A DNA stretch of 64,000 nt from NCBI GenBank assembly GCA_009843505.1, contig VYDI01000032.1, positions 23,800 to 87,799 on the forward strand, written 5' to 3'. The stretch comes from Holophagales bacterium (GTDB taxonomy: Bacteria > Acidobacteriota > Thermoanaerobaculia > Multivoradales > Multivoraceae). This document shows, piece after piece, positions 33,154 through 42,186 of the stretch (position 1 is its first letter; each line of letters begins with the position of its first letter). The position numbers and the translations under genes were made by a program. The notes under the pieces were generated by a model. That model searched no databases, had not been told where the DNA came from, and was given only the letters and a program-made list of their open reading frames with translations.

Positions 33154-34892
33154 TGAAACTCCGGGGCTTCCCTGAGCATCTGGTCCCGCAGGGTGCGCTT
33201 GTGGATCTTCTCGGTGGCGCCGCGGGGCAACTGTTCGTCCTGGAGCCACACGTAGCGCGGCACCTTGAACCGGGCCAGGTGCTCGCCGACGTGGGCGCGG
33301 ACGCCGGCCTCGTCGAGAACCTCGCCGTCCCTGGGCACCACGACGACCGCGAGCTCTTCGCCCAGCCGGTCGTCCGGGACACCGAAGGCCGCCGCCTCGT
33401 AGACGGCGGGATGCTGGTAGACGACCCGTTCGATCTCGGCGCAGTAGATGTTCTCGCCGCCGCGCAGGACCATGTCCTTCTTCCGGTCGCGGATGTAGAG
33501 GAAGCCGTCCTCGTCGATCTCGGCGATGTCGCCGGTGCGCAGCCAGCCGTCCTGGATCGTCTCAGCCGTGGCCTCGGGGCGGTTCCAGTAGCCGCGGATG
33601 TTCATCGACGACTTCATGATCAGTTCGCCCTGCTGGCCGGACGGCAGTTCGTTGCCGTCGTCGTCGATGATCTTCAGTTCGACGATCGGGCACGGCTTGC
33701 CGCAACTGTCGGGTTTCTCGACCAGCCCCTCGTCCGTGTTGCCGGCGCCGCCGGCGTTCGTCTCCGTCATCCCCCAGCCGAAGGACCAGTGCTTGTCCGG
33801 CATGAGGACCTGCAGGCGGTCGACCATGCCGCCGGGGATCGGCGCGCCGCCGCCGGACACGGCGATGAGACTCCGCAGGTCGCGTTCCTGGAGCGCCGGC
33901 GACTGGAGCATCTCCCAGGTCATCGTCGGTACGCCGTTGAAGGAGGTGACGCGCTCGCGCTCGATCAGCTCGAGGCCGAGTTCCGGGTTCCACTTGTACA
34001 TCATCACGATCTTGCGGCCGACTCCGAAGGAGGCGAGCAGACCGGCGTGGCTGCCGCTGACGTGGAACAGCGGCAGCGGCATCAGAATCGACGGCTGGAA
34101 CTCCGGGTTCTCGTCGGGTTCCTCGAGCAGGCCCATCGCGATTCGCTGGGCGCCGTAAAAGCCCCAACTGCCGATGCCGCTGAGGACGCCGCGATGGGTC
34201 GAGACGGCGCCCTTCGGGAACCCGGTGGTTCCCGAAGTGAAGAGGATCGTCACGTCGTCGTGAGGGCCCAGGTCAACCTCTGGCATCTGCTGTCCGGCGG
34301 CTTCACGCCAGACTTCCTCGAAGTCGTCCACGCCTTCGGGGAGCTCCTCTTCCCAGCGCACGCCGATGCTCTTGACGCCGAGCTCGGGCAGCTTGCTCGC
34401 CACCCGCTCGTAGCGTTGCTGGTCGAAGAAGGCGAGTCTGGCGCCGGAGTCCTTGAAGCCGTACTCCAGCTCTTCGCCCGACCACCAGCCGTTCAGTGAA
34501 ACCGAGATCGCGCCGGAAGACGTGATCGCCATGAAAGCGATCACCCACTCCGGGTAGTTCCTCATGCCGATCGCCACCCGGTCGCCCTTCTTCACGCCGT
34601 AGCGGTGGATCAACTGGTGGGCGATGGCGGCCGCCCGCTCGTAGGCCTCGTTGTAGGTCAGCCGGGTGTCCTGGAACACCAGGAAGTCTTTGTCACGGTG
34701 GTCCTCGCGCGCCTGGTCGTAGACCTGGCGGAGCGTCGGCGGCAGGTTCTTGAAGACCTGGTAGTCGACACCGCGAACCGTCTCCGTCACCAGCTCCCAG
34801 TCCGCGCCCGGGGCGGTCAGGTGGGCGACCGACTCGTCGTAGGTCATCTGGCCGTGGATCGGCTCGGTCTTCATGTCACGCATGTCGTTCAT
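33150..34892 (-). CDS. AMP-forming acyl-CoA ligase
   Basis: This 580-residue ANL enzyme has the ATP loop ILFTSGTTGFPKGAVS, SFGWGMTETNAGG, the hinge WLRTGDIAEIDEDGFLYI, RKKDMVLRGGENIYC and C-terminal lysine region RGATEKIHKRTLR. It activates a carboxylic acid as its CoA thioester; the acid is unknown. ATG 34892 overlaps the stop of the MaoC-like gene (ATGA), which suggests the two act on one substrate, for example a steroid- or terpenoid-derived acid, but that is inference. Confidence 0.9.
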   Translation of the reverse strand: MNDMRDMKTEPIHGQMTYDESVAHLTAPGADWELVTETVRGVDYQVFKNLPPTLRQVYDQAREDHRDKDFLVFQDTRLTYNEAYERAAAIAHQLIHRYGVKKGDRVAIGMRNYPEWVIAFMAITSSGAISVSLNGWWSGEELEYGFKDSGARLAFFDQQRYERVASKLPELGVKSIGVRWEEELPEGVDDFEEVWREAAGQQMPEVDLGPHDDVTILFTSGTTGFPKGAVSTHRGVLSGIGSWGFYGAQRIAMGLLEEPDENPEFQPSILMPLPLFHVSGSHAGLLASFGVGRKIVMMYKWNPELGLELIERERVTSFNGVPTMTWEMLQSPALQERDLRSLIAVSGGGAPIPGGMVDRLQVLMPDKHWSFGWGMTETNAGGAGNTDEGLVEKPDSCGKPCPIVELKIIDDDGNELPSGQQGELIMKSSMNIRGYWNRPEATAETIQDGWLRTGDIAEIDEDGFLYIRDRKKDMVLRGGENIYCAEIERVVYQHPAVYEAAAFGVPDDRLGEELAVVVVPRDGEVLDEAGVRAHVGEHLARFKVPRYVWLQDEQLPRGATEKIHKRTLRDQMLREAPEFQ

Positions 34893-35851
34893 GCCATCGC
34901 CGCCCGTTCTTTCTCGTACTCCGCCCGTTCCTTCTCGTAGCCCTCGAAGGAGTGCTTGAGCGTCGCGTTGTTCAGGATCATCTCGGCCCGCGGCTCTTTC
35001 GACTCGGCGTCCAGAAAGGTCGTCCTGACCCAGTTCGATTCCGTGCGCCGGCTCTCGCTCAGGGCAACGATCTCGCGCTCCAGGAGGTAGTCCTGGCCGA
35101 CGAAGAGAGGACCGTCGATCATCCGGATCTGCTGGCCGGCGAACAGGCCCAGGGCCGGTCCGCGGGTCGGGAAGCCGGCCTGACGGTTGGAGTAACCCGC
35201 GAGGACGCTGACCATCTCCAGGGGGATGATCGCGCGGCCCCAGGGCGATGAGGCGCCCTCGTCCGCCGTGTACCACGGCGAGGGCTCGGTGATCCTGTCG
35301 AGCTTCTGATTCAGAGAGAAGGGATAGAGCTTGCCCATGTTCTGGTCGAAGTCCATCCGGACCTCCTCGAGTCCCTTGCCCTTCATTCCCACCTCGAGGT
35401 CACGCAGGACGACCAGGGGCCCGGGCGGCCGCAGACGGGACATCCGGGTGGCGAGCTCGGAGGACTCGACGTCGCCGCGGATCGAGGCGGTTCCGATCAA
35501 CACCTCCGTGCCGTCTTCCTTCTCGGCACGGATGCGGACCTGGGTCTTCCCGTTGGCGGGCTGTTCGACGAGGGCCCGCACCTGCTCGCCCTCGACCACC
35601 ATGTTCCGGTAGTGCGCGCTCAGGCAGCCGGTTTCGAACCACTCCTGCCCCCACAGGTCGTGAAGCAGGGGCACGAACTGGCTGAAGTGAGTCGGACCTT
35701 CGATCGGGCCGCCGGCCTGGAAGCCCATCTTCTCGGCCGTGGAGTCGTCGTGAATGGACAGGTGACCGCCGTACTCCTGCTCGGCGAGCATCTGTCTGGG
35801 GGTGCGCAGCGGTCCGCGGATGTAGGTCGGCGTTTCGAATGCCTCGGCCAT
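34889..35851 (-). CDS. MaoC/hotdog-fold hydratase-like protein
   Basis: This 320-residue protein appears to contain two hotdog-type halves: the first with HDDSTAEKMGFQAGGPIEGPTHFSQF, the second with DDE-type positions replaced around RAIIPLEMVSVLAGYSNRQA and a DGPLFVGQDYLLEREIVA segment typical of MaoC-like proteins. It may hydrate an enoyl-CoA or act as a thioesterase-like protein. It starts the operon continuing into the acyl-CoA ligase. Assignment to the fold is by pattern only. Confidence 0.7.
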   Translation of the reverse strand: MAEAFETPTYIRGPLRTPRQMLAEQEYGGHLSIHDDSTAEKMGFQAGGPIEGPTHFSQFVPLLHDLWGQEWFETGCLSAHYRNMVVEGEQVRALVEQPANGKTQVRIRAEKEDGTEVLIGTASIRGDVESSELATRMSRLRPPGPLVVLRDLEVGMKGKGLEEVRMDFDQNMGKLYPFSLNQKLDRITEPSPWYTADEGASSPWGRAIIPLEMVSVLAGYSNRQAGFPTRGPALGLFAGQQIRMIDGPLFVGQDYLLEREIVALSESRRTESNWVRTTFLDAESKEPRAEMILNNATLKHSFEGYEKERAEYEKERAAMA

Positions 35852-35881
35852 TCGGTTCTCCTCGGTTGGGAAGGGCGGAGT

Positions 35882-36424
35882 TTAGCCCGCGATTCCCTGG
35901 GCGATCGCGGCGCGGACGGCGGAGCCGGCCTTCTTGCCGGAGACGGCGTCGACGGCGTGGAAGTCGACGGTGCGGCGGCGCGCGAGATACTCGACCCAGT
36001 AGGGATAGCCGCACGGTTCGGAACGAAGCATCGTGCCGCGTTCACGAGGGCGTTTGCCGCGGGCGGCCACCAGCAGGACGCGACCGGCGAAACCGGCCGC
36101 CCGCTCTTCTGCTTCGGCAGGGTCGAGGGCCGGCGGCAGGGACTCGGGTCCCGGCGCAAGGTTGACGTCCTGCAGCCGGATGTGTGCCGCCTGGCCGCTC
36201 AGCCGACAGACGAGCACGGCGAGCTGTGCCTCCTGCGACTGGCGGCATCCAGACAGCTCCCGCGTTTCGTAGACGACGAGCCAGTGTGGCAGATACACGA
36301 GCTCCCGGGCCAGGGGTCGGCCGCCCCTGAGTCGGCGCCGGCGAACGCGCTCAAGCAGACGGCCTGCCTCGTCCTGCGCGATCTTCGGCGTGATTGCCGG
36401 AGTCGACTGAGGCGGTCCGGTCAG
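35882..36424 (-). CDS. Hypothetical protein at end of symporter operon
   Basis: I do not recognise this product. The safest start is GTG 36298 (138 residues), but the frame stays open upstream with coding-like sequence (ITPKIAQDEAGRLLERVR) to CTG 36424, which overlaps the stop of the preceding small-membrane-protein gene as CTGA; that would give 180 residues. The sequence is basic at the N-terminus, contains YLPHWLVVYETRELSG and ends with AIAQGIAG. No signal peptide is evident. Confidence 0.55.
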   Translation of the reverse strand: MTGPPQSTPAITPKIAQDEAGRLLERVRRRRLRGGRPLARELVYLPHWLVVYETRELSGCRQSQEAQLAVLVCRLSGQAAHIRLQDVNLAPGPESLPPALDPAEAEERAAGFAGRVLLVAARGKRPRERGTMLRSEPCGYPYWVEYLARRRTVDFHAVDAVSGKKAGSAVRAAIAQGIAG

Positions 36425-36639
36425 CGCTTCCGCGCCTTCCTGGAACGGCCGCGGCTGCCGTAGATCATCAGCACGGCGGCCGCCAGCAGCAGGGCCGCGC
36501 CGGCGGCGGTGCCGAGCGCGAGGTCGATCGTCTGGGCGGCGGAGAAACCTCCGATGAGAACGGGGATCGACAGCACCGCGAGGAACACCCCGAGGATGCG
36601 GGCAGTGGACCGGTCGCGGCTGGAGTGGTCCGTGGTCAT
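36421..36639 (-). CDS. Small two-helix membrane protein
   Basis: This 72-residue protein has two hydrophobic helices (ILGVFLAVLSIPVLIGG and AGAALLLAAAVLMIYG) and a basic tail GRSRKARKR, so it is probably an inner-membrane protein with a cytoplasmic C-terminus. ATG 36639. It lies in a tightly packed minus-strand operon downstream of a sodium:solute symporter. Function unknown. Confidence 0.65.
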   Translation of the reverse strand: MTTDHSSRDRSTARILGVFLAVLSIPVLIGGFSAAQTIDLALGTAAGAALLLAAAVLMIYGSRGRSRKARKR

Positions 36640-36661
36640 GGCGTTCTCAGGAGCGGTCGTT

Positions 36662-36901
36662 CTAGGCCAGCAGGAGGTAGATCACGAGGTAGGGGACGAT
36701 GAACAGCGCCGCCCAGATGCGCAGATCCCGCCACTTCGCGTGGTCGGGCGCTCCGCGGAGCACCCAGTCGGGGCGGAGCCGCCACACGGCGATCGCCGGC
36801 AGGATGAGCAGCAGGGCTACGGCTACGCGGGCGCTCCAGAGCGGCAGGGCGCCCATCGCGGCGTTGATCGGTCCGAGGACGAGCTCGAGGATCGTTCTCA
36901 T
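36662..36901 (-). CDS. Small membrane protein next to symporter
   Basis: This 79-residue protein has two or three hydrophobic stretches (ARVAVALLLILPAIAVW, IWAALFIVPYLVIYLLLA). ATG 36901 overlaps the symporter stop (ATGA), so its translation is tied to that of the transporter; an accessory role is possible but unproven. Confidence 0.7.
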   Translation of the reverse strand: MRTILELVLGPINAAMGALPLWSARVAVALLLILPAIAVWRLRPDWVLRGAPDHAKWRDLRIWAALFIVPYLVIYLLLA

Positions 36902-38481
36902 CGCGTCGCGCCCTCGTCCTGGAGCCGGTCGACCCGGTTCCGCAGCGCGGCCTGGACCGCCTCGTCCTTCCGCACCTCGCCCCAGACCAGGCCGCGCAGG
37001 CGTTCCGGCGGCTCGGGCGGCGTCAGCCGACTGACGATCCAGGTCACGGCGAGAGTGAACACGAAGGACCACCAGGCGACGAAGAGAAACGGCTCTTCGG
37101 ATGGGAACAGCCCGCCCATGGCCGGACTGTTGAGCAGCAGGCAGAGTCCCACGCCCGAGACCAGACCGGCAGCGCCGCCGTAGCGGTTCGCACCGCGCCA
37201 GAGGATGCCGAGTAGGAGCACGGCCAGCGTCGGCCCTTGGATCAGGGAGAAGACGGTCTGGATCGCGTTGTAGATGTTGCTGAAGCGTTGCTCGATTTCG
37301 GGCGCGATGAAGGCGGCGACGAGAAGCAGCACGGCGGACAGGATGCGTCCGAAGCGGAGTTCCGCGGCCGTGCCGAGCTCGGCGCGGCCCAGGCGGCGAC
37401 GAAGCCGCCCCAGCAGGTCGCGGCTCCAGAGGGTCGCCGCGGAGTTCAGGTTCGAGTCGACGCTCGACATGAGCGCCGCCAGGAAGGCGGCGAACATCAG
37501 GCCGCGCAGGCCCGGCGGCAGCAACTGGGCGATCAGGCTCGGCACCGCCTCGTCGGCGTTCGCAAGGTCGGGGACGATCAGGATCGCGGCCAGTCCCGGC
37601 AGGGCGACGAGCAGGGGGATGAACAGCTTGAGGAAGCCGGCGAGCAGCACGCCCGCCTTCGCGTCCCACTCGCTGCGCGCTCCGAGCGCCCGCTGCACGA
37701 TCGTCTGGTTACCGGTGTAGTAGGCGATGGAGAGCACGATGCCCAGGCCGAGGACGATCCCGGTCCAGGGGAAGGGAGTCGTCGTGTCGTGGGGCAGGTA
37801 GAGCGAGAAGTGGTCCGCGTACTGAGCGCCCTGGTTGAGCACGCCGTCGCGAAGCGCCGCCAGTCCGCCGACCTCGTAGAGAGCGCGCGCGACCAGGGCG
37901 GCGCCGCCCACGAACATGATGATGAGCTGGAGCACGTCGGTCATCACGACCGCGGCCAGTCCGCCGCTGATCGTGTAGATGCCGACGATTGCCGTCGTGA
38001 TCCAGATCGAAAGCTGTGGATCCCAACCGAGCACCGTCCGCATGAGCAGAGCGGTGGCGTGGATCATGATCCCGAGGTTCAGCACCAGGATGACGCCCCA
38101 GGCCAGGGCGAGGAAGCTGCGTACGCCGCCGCCGTAGCGCCGGCCCAGGAACTCGGGCACGGTGTAGACGCCGCTGCGCCAGTAGAAGGGAACGATCAGG
38201 AACGCCGCGATCAGGAGCGCCGGCATCGAGCCGAGCCAGTCGAAGTTCGCCTGGGCGAGCCCGTAGCGGTAGGTGCCGCCGGCGACGGCGATGAAGTCCG
38301 TGGCGCCGATGTCGCTGACCACGATCGACATGCCGATCGCCCAGAAGGGCAGGGCGCGGCCCGCCAGCAGAAAGTCGCCGCTGGTCTTGACGTAGCGGCT
38401 GAAGGTCGTGCCGATGACCAGGATCCCGGCCAGATACACGAGGACGATCGCGGTGTCGAGCCCGGAGAGGCCCCAGGTCAT
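36898..38481 (-). CDS. Sodium:solute symporter (SSS family)
   Basis: This 527-residue protein has about 13 hydrophobic segments and SSS motifs: SGDFLLAGRALPFWAIGMS, YTVPEFLGRRYGG, YTISGGLAAVVMTDVLQ and the helix-8 sodium-site region FAAFLAALMSSVDSNLNSAATL. It uses the sodium gradient to import an organic solute, which the neighbours (TIM-barrel epimerase, propeller/toroid protein) suggest is a sugar or sugar acid. ATG 38481 overlaps the epimerase stop as ATGA. Confidence 0.9.
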   Translation of the reverse strand: MTWGLSGLDTAIVLVYLAGILVIGTTFSRYVKTSGDFLLAGRALPFWAIGMSIVVSDIGATDFIAVAGGTYRYGLAQANFDWLGSMPALLIAAFLIVPFYWRSGVYTVPEFLGRRYGGGVRSFLALAWGVILVLNLGIMIHATALLMRTVLGWDPQLSIWITTAIVGIYTISGGLAAVVMTDVLQLIIMFVGGAALVARALYEVGGLAALRDGVLNQGAQYADHFSLYLPHDTTTPFPWTGIVLGLGIVLSIAYYTGNQTIVQRALGARSEWDAKAGVLLAGFLKLFIPLLVALPGLAAILIVPDLANADEAVPSLIAQLLPPGLRGLMFAAFLAALMSSVDSNLNSAATLWSRDLLGRLRRRLGRAELGTAAELRFGRILSAVLLLVAAFIAPEIEQRFSNIYNAIQTVFSLIQGPTLAVLLLGILWRGANRYGGAAGLVSGVGLCLLLNSPAMGGLFPSEEPFLFVAWWSFVFTLAVTWIVSRLTPPEPPERLRGLVWGEVRKDEAVQAALRNRVDRLQDEGATR

Positions 38482-39356
38482 GGCGCGTCGCCTTCCGTCG
38501 TCGCCGCGCCGATCGCGGTCGCGGTCCGGAGGTGCCTGAGACTCACCTCGATGTCGCGCTCGGGTGCTCCGCCGGCTTCCGCGGTCTCGTCCTGCTCGAC
38601 GACGAACAGGCGGACGCCGGCTTCGAGCGCGGCCTCCACGCAGCCGGCGATGTCCACGTCGCCTTCGCCCAGCGGCCGGAACCAGCGCTCGGAGGTAGCC
38701 TGCCCGGCCGCCCGTTCCTCGGCCGGTCCGGGGAGCAGACCGTCCTTCAGGTGGAGGAGTTGCACCCGGTCGCCGAGTTCCCTGATCAGAGCCACGGGAT
38801 CCGAGCCGGCGAAGGCGGCCCAGTAGGTGTCCAGCTCCAGACCCCAGCCGTCCTGGGAGCGGCAGGAGACGAGCGCGTGCAGGCCGTCGCGGCCCAGGCG
38901 TTCCGGTTGGCCGTCGTCGAACGGGAGCAACTCGAACTCGTGGTTGTGGTACGCGAAGCGGAAACCGCCGGCGCGGAAGCGGTAGCTCAGCAGGTCGAGG
39001 CGGCGGCCGAGTTCCATGTAGTGCGCGCGGCTGCCGTCTCCGCGCTGCTCGGCGTCGAGCCAGGGGCAGACGAGCACCTGGCAGTGGAGGGCGCGGTAGG
39101 TGTCCATCACCCCGGCCGGATCCGCCTCCAGTTCGGAGAGCGGCACGTGGGCCGCGAGGAGCCCGAGGCCTCGTTCCGACAGAAGCGCGCGGAGGTCCTC
39201 GGCCGTGCGTCCCCGGAGGCCGCCGAACCACTCGATCTCGTCGTAGCCGGCCTCCGCCGCCTGACCGAGGGCGGCTTCGAGGTTCTGCTCGGCCTGCCGG
39301 CGGAGAGTGTAGAGCTGGAGCGCCACCCGCGGGGCGCCGGCCGCGCCTTCCGTCAA
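38478..39356 (-). CDS. Sugar phosphate isomerase/epimerase-like TIM-barrel protein
   Basis: This 292-residue xylose-isomerase-like TIM-barrel protein has VALQLYTLRRQAEQNLEAAL, AGYDEIEWFGGL, FRFAYHNHEFEL and LELDTYWAAFAGSD followed by VQLLHLKDGL, the usual metal-binding pattern of the family. It likely rearranges a sugar or inositol derivative. The start is TTG 39356, overlapping the upstream gene's stop as TTGA. Confidence 0.85.
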   Translation of the reverse strand: MTEGAAGAPRVALQLYTLRRQAEQNLEAALGQAAEAGYDEIEWFGGLRGRTAEDLRALLSERGLGLLAAHVPLSELEADPAGVMDTYRALHCQVLVCPWLDAEQRGDGSRAHYMELGRRLDLLSYRFRAGGFRFAYHNHEFELLPFDDGQPERLGRDGLHALVSCRSQDGWGLELDTYWAAFAGSDPVALIRELGDRVQLLHLKDGLLPGPAEERAAGQATSERWFRPLGEGDVDIAGCVEAALEAGVRLFVVEQDETAEAGGAPERDIEVSLRHLRTATAIGAATTEGDAP

Positions 39357-41455
39357 CGCGGCGGCTCCGGTGGGGCGTCGCCCGACGTCTCCTCGATCAG
39401 CTCGTGGTAGAGGCCGAAGTAGTACGGCAGAAGGAAGCTGGCGCCGTCGGCGAGGTAGCGGCCCTGGCCGCCGTGGTCGAGCCGCCAGGGGTCGTGATTC
39501 CAGTGGTTGACGAAGCGCTCGTCGATCGGCAGCACGCGCCCGTCCAGCAGGTGGCCGCGCGTGCCGCGGCGCGCCTCCTGGGTGTGCAGCAGGACGACGT
39601 CGAGGCGGTGACTGTTCGAGAGCGCCCAGTCGAAGCGGTCGAGCGGGTAGAGGACCAGGCTCTCTACCGCGTCGTCGAGCGCGTAGTCGCCGCGGCTATA
39701 GGTCTCGTCGTCGAAGGCGTCACGGTAGCTGCCGCCGTCGATGGCCGCGGCGTGGATGAAGTCGAACAGCGGATTCCGCTCCGGCTGCAGGACCTTCCAG
39801 TACTGGCGGAGCGAGTGGGCGGCGACGCTCCGTACCGCCTCATCCCGCTCGTACTTCAGGAGGTGGTAGAAGTTCATGAACGCCATCTCGTCGTCCGACT
39901 GGTTGCCGGTGCCGGGGCCGCTCTGGACTTTCGGGTTGCGCAGATTGGCCAGATAGGCGTGGTCGTCGAGGAGGCTCCGCGCGGCATCGGCGTAGCGTTG
40001 CGCGCGCCGGGCCCCGGCCTCGGACCCGCTGTCGCTCATGTGCTCGGCGATCCGCAGGTAGGTCAGGTAGGAGAGCGAGTTGAGACCCCGCTCCTCCCAC
40101 CAGTCCTGGTCATGGTTGAGTTGCTCGGGGCCGAAGACCGCCCAGCGGGTGCGTTGCCCGTCATGGTCGATGAGAGCGCCGCCGCCGTCGATCAGGTGGT
40201 CGACGATCGCGAGCACCGTCTCGCGGACCTCGGCACGCTCGGCGTCGTTGTCCGCGACCAGGTCGTAGTACAGGCCGTAGAAGAAGAAGTGGCCGTCCAG
40301 CTCGTCGGAGCTCGTGTCGCTCTTCCAGTACCACTTGCCGTCGGCGCTGGTGGGCCAGCGGGGACCGATGACCTTCCACAGGCCGTCGCGTTCCTGGCGG
40401 AACCGGCGGTCGCTCTCGACCCGGCCGGCGTTGGGGTTCGGGCCGTCAGCCGGCAGGATGGTGCGGGCGACGAAGCCGGGCCTGGCCGGCGGCGTGCCGC
40501 CCTGGGTCACGAGCTGCAGGAAGCGCAGCGCCTCGAATGCCTGGCGTGCGTTTTGGCGGGCTTCCGGCTCGCCGGTGACGGCCCAGTGGAGGCACTCCGC
40601 GGCCCCGTACATCGAGGTCCAGAGGCCGTCGTTGTCGCTGTCGGACTGGCGGAACGCCGACGTGTCCCCGGGCCGCTCGAGAGCGACGCCCAGGACGTAG
40701 CCGTAGGGGGTGCGCCGGTGGAAGCGGTCGATCGCGTCGTGGAAGCGTTCCGCCTTCTGCCGCAAGGTCATCGGACGCAGGTGGATCACTCCGGGCCCGG
40801 CGGGGGTCTCGACCCCCACAGTGCCGTCCCGGTCGACCTGGACTTCCAGCACGTGGTCGTGAGGCAGCCAGCGCCGTCCCTGCCGGTACTGCCAGCGGGG
40901 CGGCTCGTCCGGGGAAGCGCCAGGGATCAGACGGACGAGGCCGCGGGTCGTGCCCGCCCAGATCGAGCCGTCTGGCGCCGCGGCGAGGCTAGTGAAGTCG
41001 TTCCACGGGAGACCGTCGGTCCGGTCGTAGAGCCGCCACTCACTTGTGACTTCGTCGAGAGCGCCCAGGCCCTGAGGCGAGGCGAACCACAGCCTGCCGT
41101 CGTAGTCGAACTCCACTGCCCGCACGTCGACGGGCGCCCAACTCCGGTCACCGTCGCGCGGGAACAGGCGTCGCCAGACCGTCTCGGAGCCGTCCCGCAG
41201 GTAGACGCCGGAGGACGTGGCGGCTGCTACGCGGATCGCGGCATCCGTGATGACCTCGCGGACTTCGCCGGGGGCGTCGAGGGTGGTGGCGGGGGACGGC
41301 GCGGACGTAGGCGAAGTGCTGGCGTCGATGGTGGGCGGCTCGTACTCCGCGACCTGCTGCAGAAACGGTTCGACGCGGATTGGCAGGTCGGTCTGGGCCG
41401 CCAGGGCGTGCGGCGACAGAAGGAAGGCAAGGAGCGACGCTGTGCGGAGGTTCAC
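39353..41455 (-). CDS. Secreted propeller plus alpha/alpha-toroid protein
   Basis: This 700-residue protein has a signal peptide ending PHALAAQTD. Residues about 60-230 contain propeller repeats of the two-component-regulator type (VEFDYDGRLWFASPQGLGAL, AAAPDGSIWAGTTRGLVRL). The remainder is helical and aromatic-rich, with DNDGLWTSMYGAAECLHWAV, GKWYWKSDTSSDELDGHFFF, DHDGQRTRWAVFGPEQLNHD and DPWRLDHGGQG, like alpha/alpha-toroid glycoside hydrolases or lyases. I cannot assign a family. GTG 41455 precedes the signal. It heads the operon with the epimerase and symporter, which supports a role in glycan breakdown. Confidence 0.7.
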   Translation of the reverse strand: MNLRTASLLAFLLSPHALAAQTDLPIRVEPFLQQVAEYEPPTIDASTSPTSAPSPATTLDAPGEVREVITDAAIRVAAATSSGVYLRDGSETVWRRLFPRDGDRSWAPVDVRAVEFDYDGRLWFASPQGLGALDEVTSEWRLYDRTDGLPWNDFTSLAAAPDGSIWAGTTRGLVRLIPGASPDEPPRWQYRQGRRWLPHDHVLEVQVDRDGTVGVETPAGPGVIHLRPMTLRQKAERFHDAIDRFHRRTPYGYVLGVALERPGDTSAFRQSDSDNDGLWTSMYGAAECLHWAVTGEPEARQNARQAFEALRFLQLVTQGGTPPARPGFVARTILPADGPNPNAGRVESDRRFRQERDGLWKVIGPRWPTSADGKWYWKSDTSSDELDGHFFFYGLYYDLVADNDAERAEVRETVLAIVDHLIDGGGALIDHDGQRTRWAVFGPEQLNHDQDWWEERGLNSLSYLTYLRIAEHMSDSGSEAGARRAQRYADAARSLLDDHAYLANLRNPKVQSGPGTGNQSDDEMAFMNFYHLLKYERDEAVRSVAAHSLRQYWKVLQPERNPLFDFIHAAAIDGGSYRDAFDDETYSRGDYALDDAVESLVLYPLDRFDWALSNSHRLDVVLLHTQEARRGTRGHLLDGRVLPIDERFVNHWNHDPWRLDHGGQGRYLADGASFLLPYYFGLYHELIEETSGDAPPEPPR

Positions 41456-41522
41456 GTGGCGAAGCCTAGCGCCGCCGCGCCGGCAGTGAGTCGCCGCGCA
41501 CCGGCGGGGCGGTCGGCTCGGC

Positions 41523-41903
41523 TCAGGCGCGCACGGTCCGCACACCGTACAGCGGGAAGTGTGTGTCGCGTGTGACAACGGTGAGTCCCTCGGCCTGAGC
41601 CTGGGCGATCAGGAACCGGTCGAACGGGTCCTTGTGATGCCGGGGCAGCCGTGCGGCCAGCTCCGCGTGATGGAAGGTCAGCGGCAGGTGGGTGAAGCCC
41701 TTTTCGTCGACCAGCACGGCCAGGTCGTCGGGTGCCTCCATCTTCCCTTTCAGCCGCTTGACCGTAATCTCCCATGCGGAAATGGCGCTGACGAAGATCT
41801 GGTTGCGGGGATCTTCGATTGCGGCGCGCGACGCTGTTCTCAGTCTGCCGGTTTCGGACAGGCACCACAGGAACGCATGCGTGTCGAGCAGCAGTCGTTC
41901 CAC
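41523..41903 (-). CDS. PIN-domain RNase toxin of a toxin-antitoxin pair
   Basis: This 126-residue PIN protein has the acidic active-site residues Asp7 (LLLDTHAFLW), Glu45 (SAISAWEITVKR), Asp92/Asp95 (HKDPFDRFLIAQA) and Asp113 (TRDTHFPLY), typical of VapC-like (COG3744-type) ribonuclease toxins. It starts 2 nt after the antitoxin gene ends and should be neutralised by it. Confidence 0.88.
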   Translation of the reverse strand: MERLLLDTHAFLWCLSETGRLRTASRAAIEDPRNQIFVSAISAWEITVKRLKGKMEAPDDLAVLVDEKGFTHLPLTFHHAELAARLPRHHKDPFDRFLIAQAQAEGLTVVTRDTHFPLYGVRTVRA

Positions 41904-41905
41904 CG

Positions 41906-42160
41906 TCAGGTTTCGTCCGGGAAGATCTTCGAGTTCATGAGTTCCTCGAAGAGTTCCTCGTCCGGCTCATCGAAGTCCGGCGCCATCCAGATCTTCCCTT
42001 CCAGACCTCCCAGCTTGCGGGGTTCCAGCTTCTTCTCGCGGTAGGGCTCGAGCCGCAGATACGGCTCTCCCGCCTTGGCGATGACGATCTCCTCGCCTTC
42101 CCAGGCCAGCCTGCCGAGGCGCGAGAGTTGTGATTTCGCTTCGTGCATGTTCACCTTCAT
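41906..42160 (-). CDS. Phd/YefM-type antitoxin
   Basis: This 84-residue protein begins MKVNMHEAKSQLSRLGRLA and continues GEEIVIAKAGEPYLRLEPY, the DNA-binding pattern of Phd/YefM antitoxins. The acidic C-terminal tail (APDFDEPDEELFEELM) is the likely toxin-binding part. It precedes the PIN toxin by 2 nt. A tandem repeat 27 bases upstream may be its operator. Confidence 0.87.
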   Translation of the reverse strand: MKVNMHEAKSQLSRLGRLAWEGEEIVIAKAGEPYLRLEPYREKKLEPRKLGGLEGKIWMAPDFDEPDEELFEELMNSKIFPDET

Positions 42161-42186
42161 CCGTTTCTCCCCTCCAGAATCCGTCC

